Assembly: GCA_934589665.1 (NCBI GenBank)
Contig: CAKTOJ010000020.1
Location: 1-21,647, forward strand
Length of the DNA: 21,647 bases
From: an uncultured Oscillospiraceae bacterium
GTDB lineage: Bacteria > Bacillota > Clostridia > Oscillospirales > Oscillospiraceae
Direction of reading: 5' to 3'
Numbering within the stretch: position 1 is the first letter of the stretch; each line of letters opens with the position of its first letter. Below are positions 15,293-21,647 of the stretch, one piece after another. The notes beneath the pieces were generated by a model. That model was not told where the DNA came from. It worked only from the letters and a program-made list of their open reading frames with translations, and made no database searches. Position numbers and translations under genes: made by a program.

Positions 15293-15325
15293 ATGACAAG
15301 CTGTCGCAAAATGACAAGCTGTCGC
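15293..15325 (-). promoter_or_regulatory. Tandem operators of the TetR regulator
   Basis: Two identical 15-base copies of ATGACAAGCTGTCGC (15293-15307 and 15311-15325) repeat with an 18-base period. Each contains the interrupted palindrome GACA-AGC-TGTC. They lie just downstream of the -10 box, over the expected transcription start, ideal for repression. Confidence 0.85.
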
Positions 15326-15327
15326 TT

Positions 15328-15356
15328 ATTATAGGAGCCGTACTGTTCTTTGTCAA
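15328..15356 (-). promoter_or_regulatory. Consensus promoter of the tetR-tolC-MFP-RND operon
   Basis: On the minus strand, a perfect TTGACA (complement of 15351-15356) and a perfect TATAAT (complement of 15328-15333) have the ideal 17-base spacer. Such a strong promoter fits an operon held down by a repressor. Confidence 0.93.
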
Positions 15357-15417
15357 TATGAATTTTTGTTAAATTTCGGCAAACAGTTAAATTACCTTAA
15401 CCAGATGAAAAAGGTAT

Positions 15418-15447
15418 GGCGTCTCTGCCGCGCAGAGACGCCGTTTT
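15418..15447. terminator. Terminator of the minus-strand hybrid kinase
   Basis: A perfect 11-bp stem, GGCGTCTCTGC (15418-15428) / GCAGAGACGCC (15432-15442), has a 3-base loop. It is flanked by TTTT on the plus side, and on the minus side by ATACC followed by TTTTT. It lies about 100 bases beyond the kinase stop. Nothing else was found in 15448-15546. Confidence 0.85.
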
Positions 15448-15546
15448 ATCCTATACTCTCTTGGCCTCACCCTGCCGCGCGTCCGCTGTGCCGGAAGGCT
15501 TTTCCGCCATCTCTCCGCTATACAGCGGCAGGCCGCACCGAACAGC

Positions 15547-16392
15547 TTACTTTCTGCGCTCAGAGATCGCCGTCACCAGCTGGTTGACCTTAAAGGGCTT
15601 GGGCAGATGCGTGTTCATTCCCGCTTCCTTGCACTTGACCACATCCTCGGCAAAGGCGTTGGTCGTCATGGCGACGATCTGCACCTCCTTCGCGTCCGGA
15701 CGGGACATGGCACGAATGGCCTGCGTGGCGGCGTAGCCGTCCATCACAGGCATGACCACATCCATCAGTATCGCGTCGAAATGGAAGGGCTCGCTCTGCG
15801 CAAAAAGCTCCACCGCTTCCTGTCCGTTGACCGCCGTTCGAACCGTGCAGCCCTCGTCCTTGAGCAGGAACTCCGTGATCTCCAGATTCAGCAGGTTGTC
15901 CTCCACCAGAAGGACATTCATGCCGCGAAGATCCTGCTTGTGCGCTTCCTGCCTCACTTCGGCGGCGTCGGTCTTGCCGTCCCGGCGGAACGGCAGAACG
16001 ACCGTAAAGGTCGTGCCCTCGTTCAGACGGCTCTGGACAGAGATCGAACCGCCGAGCATATCGGTCAGCTTCTTGACGATCGGCAGACCCAGTCCGGTGC
16101 CCGAGATCGCAGCCTCCTGCGAAAGCTCGCGGGTGAAGGGCTCAAACATTTCCTTCTGAAACTCCTCACTGATGCCGCGCCCGGTGTCCGCCACCGTGAA
16201 GCGAACCGTCACGCTCTCCTGATCCGCGTATTCCTTCTCTGCCTCGGCGGTGATGGTGCCATGCGGGCGGTTGTACTTGACCGCGTTGGAGAGAAAATTT
16301 GTCAGGATCTGGCGCAGGTGCGTCGGGCTGCTGACAAGCGAACAGTCCTCCGCCTGCAAATGGTTCTCAACCGTAAACGCAATGTCTTTTTT
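15547..16392 (-). pseudogene. Hybrid sensor kinase, C-terminal part (HATPase and receiver), frameshifted
   Basis: This is the second half of the split kinase, about 281 residues in frame after the A6 run at 16387-16392. The ATPase domain shows FLSNAVKYN (N box), VADTGRGIS (G1) and GTGLGLPIVKKL (G2). A receiver domain follows, with LLVEDNLLNLEI, the phosphoacceptor aspartate in DAILMDVVMPVMDG, the switch residue in MTTNAFAED and the conserved lysine in PKPFKV. All active residues are present in this half. The frame is open back to 16458 but that extra stretch is out-of-frame sequence. Losing one A from the run would join it to the upstream half (QAAE-KD-IAFTVEN). Sequencing error and genuine mutation cannot be told apart here. 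Confidence 0.85.
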
Positions 16393-17256
16393 CTGCCGCC
16401 TGCGGCGCGATGATGTCGTAGCACTGCGTGAGCAGCTCATCGAGCCGGAACGCCTCATCGACCAGATGAACCTTGCCGCTTTCCAGCTTGCTCATATCCA
16501 GCACGTCGTCCACCAGAGAGAGCAGATACCACGCGACCGTCTGGCACTTCATACGGATGTCCTTGAGCTTCGCCGTATCGCTGGAGAAATGTTCGGCAAT
16601 CTCCAGCAGGCCGATGATACTGTTGATGGGCGTGCGGATATCGTGGCTCATGCGGGCAAGGAAGTCGGACTTTGCCGTGTTGGCGTGCTGCGCGCGGGTG
16701 TAGGCCTGCTGAAGCTCGGCCTTCTGCTGCTCGAGCCGGTAATTTGCCTTTCTCAGCTCCTCCTGCTGCATGATCTCCTGCCGGCGCTTTTCAAACATGA
16801 TCTGGTTGACCAGAAGATCCTTTTGATACAGCGCGTCCATATCGCACACGGAGATCAGCCACAGCCGGTCCTCTCCATCCAGCAGCTCACGCTTGACAAC
16901 ACGCACCCACAGCGGACCGTTCTCGGCGCGCAGATGCGCCTCCTCCGCGCCCTCAAGCGCGATGAACTTTTCCTCCGAGAGCCTGTCCTCGCACAGCAGC
17001 GCGGCCATGGAGCCGTCCGTCGCCGCTTCAAACTCGCCCACCGTGCCGTAGCCGAGCATCTTCACGGCCAGCTCACTGATCAGGCAGATGGGAAGTCCCT
17101 GTCCGTAATGGCCGCCAATGATCCCTACGCCGTGATTCTCGCGCAGCAGAGCCGGGATGCTCTCCTGCAATTTATCCGTGACAGACTGGTTCCCCCGTAT
17201 GTACAGAGGTTCCGATATCCGCTTTCCAACATCATGTGGCTATCCTCGTTTTCCAT
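16387..17256 (-). pseudogene. Hybrid sensor kinase, N-terminal part (PAS and HisKA), frameshifted
   Basis: This half carries a PAS-like sensor (GVGIIGGHYGQGLPICLISE, then WVRVVKRELLDGEDRLWLIS), a coiled coil (about 40 residues) and the HisKA phosphoacceptor site [16 protein letters not shown]. There is no membrane segment, so the sensor is cytoplasmic. The main frame is closed upstream by TAG near 17243 and offers only TTG 17170 without a ribosome site. In the next frame, ATG 17256 has a ribosome site (AGGGAAG) and lies about 70 bases behind a good promoter. One extra G in the G5 run (complement of 17192-17196) would join the two. Downstream the frame runs past the A6 run and stops at 16367. 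Repaired, the whole kinase would be about 570 residues. Confidence 0.8.
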
Positions 17257-17325
17257 AGGGCGCTTCCCTATTATTTGGCATGGCCGCAGCATGGATCAGA
17301 TGCGTTTGGGCCGGTAATATTTTCC

Positions 17326-17354
17326 AGTATAGCCCACAATTCACTTTCGTTCAA
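17326..17354 (-). promoter_or_regulatory. Promoter of the split hybrid kinase
   Basis: On the minus strand, TTGAAC (complement of 17349-17354) and TATACT (complement of 17326-17331) have a 17-base spacer. The expected start near 17319 gives a leader of about 63 bases to ATG 17256. Confidence 0.78.
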
Positions 17355-17527
17355 TAAAAATCGACAGAGAAAATAATAAATTTTCCTTTCCGGCAGCTTT
17401 GTCCGCCCGACACTCCGTCTCCTGCGCGCCTGAACCTGCGCCGCACGGAGGGATGATCCGGAGGAAACAGCCTATTTTGCTCTGTTTCCGGCGTTTTTGC
17501 TCTTGTAATCGGTCGGATCAGGTGGTA

Positions 17528-17536
17528 TGGTATAAT
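17528..17536 (+). promoter_or_regulatory. Extended -10 promoter of the membrane hybrid kinase
   Basis: TGG followed directly by a perfect TATAAT (17531-17536) is an extended -10 element. No good -35 lies at 17 bases. The leader would be about 125 bases, long enough for unseen control elements. Confidence 0.6.
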
Positions 17537-17669
17537 GAAGAAAATAGAATAAGTATATTCTGCGGAAGTTTATGCTGTTTTTTATTTTTCAGTGTAAGTC
17601 TCCGCATTTTTTCGCTCGGACGCACCGGGCCATTACACACAGAGAACCATTTTTTCAGGAGGGGCAGAT

Positions 17670-19565
17670 ATGAACAAACGCTACCAGCTCAAATTCACCG
17701 TCGGTCTGCTTCTTCTTGTGACGGTACTGCTGCTGTCCGTATATACGGTTCTCCTGCAGCTCGGCTACACCCGCAATGCGGAGGAGGCGGCGCTGACCCG
17801 CAATACCCGCTGCGCGGACGCCATTCATCAACTTGTGTCCAACAAATTCATGAAGGAAGATTTTGAAACCATCAATTCCATGGACGACATGTCCTCCGCG
17901 CGCTATCAGGAATTGCAGCAGGAGCTCAACGAGCTCCGCACGCTCAATTCCACCCGTTATCTCTACACTGCCGGGCGCAACGGCGAGGGTGCCCTGGTCT
18001 ACCTGGTGGACGGGCTTGATCTGGACGCGGAGGATTTCGCCTATCCGGGCACGTATATCGAAGAGGAAATGATCCCCTACATCGACGCCGCGCTCTCCGG
18101 CGAGACCATCTATTCCAGAGAGATCGTGGACACCACATGGGGACACATCTTCACCGCCTGCTATCCGGTCATGTCCTCAGACGGCTCCGGCGAGGTCATC
18201 GGCGCGCTGTGCATGGAGATGGATGTGGAGGATACCTACGTTTTTCTGAGCAAGAGCAGCCGTACCACGTTCCACACCGCATGCGTTGCGGTGGGCGTGT
18301 CCATTCTGCTCGCAGCATGGATTTACATTGCCCTCCGCCGCCAGCGGGAGAAGGAGCTGGCCTATCAGGAGCAGCTGCAAAAGGCCGCCGTGGCGGCGGA
18401 TGCAGCCAACCGCGCCAAGTCCGCATTCCTCTTTAACATGAGCCACGACATCCGTACGCCGCTCAACGGGATCATCGGCCTTCTGAAGATCGACAAGGCC
18501 CACTTTGAGGATAAAGAGCTCGTGCGTATCAATCACGATAAAATGCTCATCTCCGCCGACCATCTGCTCTCCCTTATTAACGACGTGCTGGAGATAAGCA
18601 AGCTGGAGGACGGTTCCGTCACGCTCGCCCACGAGCCGGTCGATCTGGCCGTTCTCTCACAGGAGGTCAGAGCAATCATCGCCGAGCGGGCCGCCGAGTT
18701 CGGCGTCACCCTCAACTATGAGAAGCAGGAGCTTCCCATGCGGTACATCTACGCGAGCCCGCTGCACCTGCGGCAGATCTTTTTGAATATCTACGGCAAC
18801 TGCATCAAGTATAACCACCCCGGCGGAAGCGTGACCACCTCCCTCGACTGTCCCTCCGCCGCGGACGGCAGAGCGACCTACCGCTGGACGATCACGGACA
18901 CCGGCATCGGCATGAGCAAGGAATTTTTAACGCATGTCTACGACTCCTTCTCGCAGGAGCGCTCCGATGCGCGCAGCGTCTATCAGGGCACCGGACTGGG
19001 CATGAGCATCGTAAAACGCCTTGTCGACCTCATGGGCGGCACCATCGGGATCACCAGCGAAGAGGGTGTCGGCTCAACCTTTGTCATCTCCATCCCCTTT
19101 GATACCGCCGAGGCTCCCGGCCTCTGCGCGCCTGCCGCGGAAAAGCATGAGAGCATCCGCGGACTGCACCTGATGCTGGTCGAGGACAACGCGCTCAATG
19201 CCGAGATCGCGGAAATGCTGCTCTCCGACGAAGGCGCCGCTGTCACGACAGTTCACAACGGTCTTGAGGCGGTAGAGCGCTTCCGGCACACGCCCGCCGG
19301 AACCTTTGACGCGATCCTGATGGACGTCATGATGCCGGAAATGGATGGTCTGACCGCCACAAGGACGATCCGGGCGTTGGAGCGCCCCGACGCAAAAACC
19401 ATTCCCATCATCGCCATGACCGCCAACGCCTTTGACGAGGACGCGAGGCGGTGTCTGGAGGCCGGGATGAACGCGCACCTGTCCAAGCCGCTTGAGATCC
19501 AAAAGCTGGTGGCAGCTATCGCGCGCTACTGCCGTCCAAAGAGCACGCAGAGTCAATCCCTCTGA
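17670..19565 (+). CDS. Membrane-bound hybrid sensor histidine kinase with receiver domain
   Basis: This is an intact 631-residue kinase. Membrane segments near residues 8-30 and 201-222 flank an extracytoplasmic sensor of about 170 residues (CACHE-like by position and by the pattern [13 protein letters not shown]; inferred). A short coiled coil leads to HisKA with the phospho-accepting H259 in [15 protein letters not shown]. The HATPase domain shows [16 protein letters not shown] and [14 protein letters not shown]-terminal receiver has [13 protein letters not shown], acceptor D552 in [14 protein letters not shown], and MTANAF and LSKPLE. ATG 17670 has GGAGG at 17658-17662. It lacks an adjacent response regulator with a DNA-binding domain, so its output partner is elsewhere. 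Its cytoplasmic part resembles the split kinase on the opposite strand. Confidence 0.95.
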   Translation: MNKRYQLKFTVGLLLLVTVLLLSVYTVLLQLGYTRNAEEAALTRNTRCADAIHQLVSNKFMKEDFETINSMDDMSSARYQELQQELNELRTLNSTRYLYTAGRNGEGALVYLVDGLDLDAEDFAYPGTYIEEEMIPYIDAALSGETIYSREIVDTTWGHIFTACYPVMSSDGSGEVIGALCMEMDVEDTYVFLSKSSRTTFHTACVAVGVSILLAAWIYIALRRQREKELAYQEQLQKAAVAADAANRAKSAFLFNMSHDIRTPLNGIIGLLKIDKAHFEDKELVRINHDKMLISADHLLSLINDVLEISKLEDGSVTLAHEPVDLAVLSQEVRAIIAERAAEFGVTLNYEKQELPMRYIYASPLHLRQIFLNIYGNCIKYNHPGGSVTTSLDCPSAADGRATYRWTITDTGIGMSKEFLTHVYDSFSQERSDARSVYQGTGLGMSIVKRLVDLMGGTIGITSEEGVGSTFVISIPFDTAEAPGLCAPAAEKHESIRGLHLMLVEDNALNAEIAEMLLSDEGAAVTTVHNGLEAVERFRHTPAGTFDAILMDVMMPEMDGLTATRTIRALERPDAKTIPIIAMTANAFDEDARRCLEAGMNAHLSKPLEIQKLVAAIARYCRPKSTQSQSL

Positions 19566-19619
19566 TCTCCCACCTCTCCCTCTGCCGCAGGCGGGAGCGG
19601 AAACCATGACATATAGGGT

Positions 19620-19658
19620 AAGGCGGAGCCGGTACGATACGTACTGGCTCCGCCTTTT
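19620..19658 (+). terminator. Terminator of the membrane hybrid kinase
   Basis: A 17-bp stem (19620-19636 with 19640-19656, one G-T pair) has a 3-base loop and ends in a short T-run. It lies 55 bases after the kinase stop. Confidence 0.9.
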
Positions 19659-19716
19659 CATATCTTTTTTGTTCTTCCGCCGTACACACTTTAGGAAATA
19701 AGGCAGGTCGGGTCAC

Positions 19717-20043
19717 TTATGTCTTTTTTGTGACGAACAAGTGTCCCCCCCCCGCAGCATTTCCGTTTGTGATGCTCCGCAGGACCCGTTCCAGCACGGC
19801 GATGTCGAGAGGCTTGGACACATGCGCGTTCATTCCCGCGTCAAGACAGTTCTGAATGTCCTCGGTGAAGGCATTGGCGGTCATGGCGATGATGGGAATG
19901 GTCCTGCCGAGCGGATTCGCGCCGCCGCGGATAGCCCGTGACGCCTCCAGACCGTTCATGCGCGGCATCTGGACATCCATCAGGATCGCATCATACTCGC
20001 CGGGCAGATCCGCCGCGGCAGTATAAAAGGCGGCCGCAGCCGA
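19717..20043 (-). pseudogene. Response-regulator receiver fragment lacking its N-terminal half
   Basis: This frame encodes the second half of a receiver domain: acceptor aspartate in EYDAILMDVQMPRMNG, threonine in [12 protein letters not shown], and lysine in AHVSKPLD. The first half, including the acidic pair expected in a VEDN-type motif, is absent. Going upstream, the coherent frame runs back through AAFYTAAADLPG and ends directly at the TGA of lysS (20044-20046), which is in the same frame. No start codon with a ribosome site is found; ATG 19980 lies within the acceptor motif. A C9 run (19745-19753, read as GGG GGG GGA) lies near its C-terminus. It is probably a remnant of a third hybrid kinase or regulator cut by a rearrangement at the lysS end. 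Confidence 0.8.
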
Positions 20044-21647
20044 TCAATACAGCTTTGCACCCGCCGGAATGTGCGGATCGACCATCAGCAGATGGAGCTT
20101 TTCCTCGCCGTTTTCATGGTGGACGGCGGAGATCAGCATACCGCAGGAGTCAATTCCCATCATGGAGCGGGGAGGCAGATTCGTAATGGCGATGGCCGTC
20201 TTGCCGACCAGCTCCTCCGGCTCATAATACTCGTGAATGCCGCTGAGGATCACGCGGTCCGTGCCGGTGCCGTCGTCCAGAACAAACTTCAGAAGCTTCT
20301 TGGACTTCTTCACGGCCTCACATTCCTTGATCTTCACCGCGCGGAAGTCGGACTTGGAGAAGGTTTCGAAATCGACCTGATCGGCGAACAGCGGCTCAAT
20401 CTGGACGTTGGAGAAGTCGATAAGCTCGTCCTTAATTTCAACCTCGACCGCACCCTTAGCGCCGCCGATGACAGCAGCCTCCTCGGGCTTTTTCTCCGCC
20501 TTGGGAGTATCAATCGGCTTCATCGTGGGGAAGAGAATAACGTCGCGGATGGAATCTGTACCGCAGAGCATCATCGCACAGCGGTCGATGCCGAAGCCGA
20601 GGCCGCCCGTCGGGGGCAGGCCGTACTCGAGCGCGGTGACGTAATCCTCGTCCATCATCTCGGCCTCATCATCGCCATTGGCGCGCTTTTCGACCTGTGC
20701 CTTGAAGCGCTCGTACTGATCCATGGGGTCATTGAGCTCGGTGAAGGCGTTGCCCATCTCGCAGCCGCAGATGAACATTTCGTAGCGCTCGGTCAGGTGC
20801 GGGTCAGAGGGGCTGCGCTTGGCCAGCGGGCTGACCTCGACAGGGTACATGGTGATGAAGGTCGGCTGAATGAGCGTCTCCTCCACCTTCTGGTCAAAGG
20901 TCTCGTAGAGCGCGTTGCCCCAGGTCTTGTCCACGCCGTCCATATCGACGCCCACGCTCTTGGCGAGGGCGACGGCAGCCTCGCTGTCGCCCTCGATGGC
21001 CATGAAGTCCGCGCCGGTCACTTCCTTAACGGCGTCTGCCATCGTCACACGCTTCCAGCTGGGCGTCAGGTCAATATCGTGGCCGCGCCACTGGAGCTGA
21101 TAGGTGCCGAGAATTTCCTTCGCGGCGCCGGTCAGGATGGCCTCGAAAATGTCCATCATGCCGTCAAGGTTCGTGTAGGCCTGATAAAGCTCGCAGGTGG
21201 TGAACTCCGGGTTGTGCTTGGTGTCCATGCCCTCGTTGCGGAAGATGCGGCCGACCTCGTACACGCGCTCCATGCCGCCGACGATCAGGCGCTTGAGGTG
21301 CAGCTCGGTGGCGATGCGCATGTACATGTCGATATCAAGCGTGTTGTGGTGCGTGATGAACGGACGCGCATTCGCACCGCCCGCGATGGGACTGAGCACC
21401 GGTGTCTCGACCTCCATGAAGCCGATGGAGTCGAGGTAGCGGCGCAGGTAGGCGACAAACTTCGAGCGGATCTCGAAATTGCGCTTGGACTCAGGGTTGA
21501 TGATGAGGTCCACGTAGCGCTGGCGATAGCGCGCTTCCTTATCGGTAAGGCCGTGGAACTTCTCGGGCAGCGGGCGCAGAGACTTGGAAAGCAGCGTGAT
21601 CTTCTTGGCGCGCACGCTCATCTCGCCGCGCTGGGTGCGGAACACCT
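20044..21647 (-). CDS. lysS: Lysyl-tRNA synthetase with C-terminal tRNA-binding domain (5' end outside window)
   Basis: This is a class II aminoacyl-tRNA synthetase that attaches lysine to tRNA-Lys in the cytoplasm. The visible 534 codons start inside the N-terminal anticodon-binding domain ([20 protein letters not shown]). Class II motif 2 is visible as [20 protein letters not shown], and motif 3 as [19 protein letters not shown]. After a roughly 35-residue charged linker there is an extra OB-fold tRNA-binding domain of about 110 residues ([54 protein letters not shown]) of the Trbp111/MetRS C-terminal type. It ends in the family-like [10 protein letters not shown], so the 3' end is complete. 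The gene is read leftward; its start and promoter lie beyond 21647. Confidence 0.97.
   Translation of the reverse strand, partial: VFRTQRGEMSVRAKKITLLSKSLRPLPEKFHGLTDKEARYRQRYVDLIINPESKRNFEIRSKFVAYLRRYLDSIGFMEVETPVLSPIAGGANARPFITHHNTLDIDMYMRIATELHLKRLIVGGMERVYEVGRIFRNEGMDTKHNPEFTTCELYQAYTNLDGMMDIFEAILTGAAKEILGTYQLQWRGHDIDLTPSWKRVTMADAVKEVTGADFMAIEGDSEAAVALAKSVGVDMDGVDKTWGNALYETFDQKVEETLIQPTFITMYPVEVSPLAKRSPSDPHLTERYEMFICGCEMGNAFTELNDPMDQYERFKAQVEKRANGDDEAEMMDEDYVTALEYGLPPTGGLGFGIDRCAMMLCGTDSIRDVILFPTMKPIDTPKAEKKPEEAAVIGGAKGAVEVEIKDELIDFSNVQIEPLFADQVDFETFSKSDFRAVKIKECEAVKKSKKLLKFVLDDGTGTDRVILSGIHEYYEPEELVGKTAIAITNLPPRSMMGIDSCGMLISAVHHENGEEKLHLLMVDPHIPAGAKLY

Larger units (their letters stand above)
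17257..17669. other. Divergent control region between two hybrid kinases
   Basis: This is a 413-base gap between the minus-strand and plus-strand kinases. It holds the minus-strand promoter at 17326-17354 and the extended -10 promoter of the plus-strand kinase at 17528-17536. It also holds a weak hairpin, GGAAACAG (17463-17470) / CTGTTTCC (17482-17489), followed by a T-run. Open frames here have no ribosome site and I see no gene. Confidence 0.7.

Noticed and set aside
16381..16395. Programmed -1 frameshift at A AAA AAG in the kinase
   Set aside because: The codon phase of the A-run is wrong for the classical heptamer and the needed shift is +1 (or -2), so the usual mechanism does not apply.
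17463..17500. Hairpin with T-run upstream of the plus-strand kinase as a terminator or attenuator
   Set aside because: It lies upstream of the best promoter box and no gene on the plus strand ends there; the stem is only 8 bp.
1..21647. CRISPR arrays, transposases, toxin-antitoxin or phage genes
   Set aside because: No repeat-spacer pattern, no transposase or integrase motifs and no phage-like genes were seen in any frame.

Overview
The window looks like a chromosomal segment from a monoderm Firmicute of the class Clostridia, most likely an Oscillospiraceae/Ruminococcaceae-type gut bacterium. This is inferred from the high-GC coding style with strong GGAGG ribosome sites, hybrid sensor kinases with C-terminal receivers, a Gram-positive RND pump with a TolC-like partner, and a lysyl-tRNA synthetase with a C-terminal tRNA-binding domain. 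No ribosomal RNA or other species marker is present, so the assignment is tentative. Stop codons behave as in the standard code.

Left part (1-6540). A possible gene tail ends at 43. An HD-domain phosphohydrolase (156-731) ends at a strong bidirectional terminator. A minus-strand pair follows, a RibD-C/dihydrofolate-reductase-like reductase and a cupin. Facing it is a MerR regulator (2109-2573) with a typical 19-bp-spacer MerR promoter between them. Next comes a tight plus-strand operon (2686-6538): a multi-CxxC zinc-ribbon protein, an NhaC-type Na+/H+ antiporter, a cation diffusion facilitator whose site residues resemble Mn2+ exporters, and a Sir2 deacylase.

Middle (6540-9060). Two tandem tRNA-Leu genes (anticodons GAG and CAG) share a consensus promoter and a terminator. 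They are followed by a decaying locus: a MerR regulator broken by a TGA at a position where Trp is expected, an aldo/keto reductase whose 3' end has been joined out of frame to the interior of an NAD(P)-binding protein gene, and the 5'-truncated remnant of that second gene. The MerR/target promoter layout repeats the one at 2000-2110.

Right (9060-15360) is a complete minus-strand tetR - tolC-like - membrane-fusion lipoprotein - RND transporter operon. It is read from a consensus promoter followed by two tandem 15-bp operator-like repeats, which implies self-control by the TetR protein.

Far right (15360-21647). A PAS/HisKA/HATPase/receiver hybrid kinase on the minus strand is split by two apparent homopolymer frameshifts. 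An intact membrane hybrid kinase lies divergently on the plus strand. A headless receiver fragment follows, beginning directly at the stop codon of lysS, which runs off the right edge. I found no phage, transposase, CRISPR array or clear attachment site. I did not find a convincing new multi-gene system. The observations most worth following are the fused, decaying reductase locus, the twin MerR circuits, the tandem TetR operators, the split kinase and the receiver remnant at lysS.
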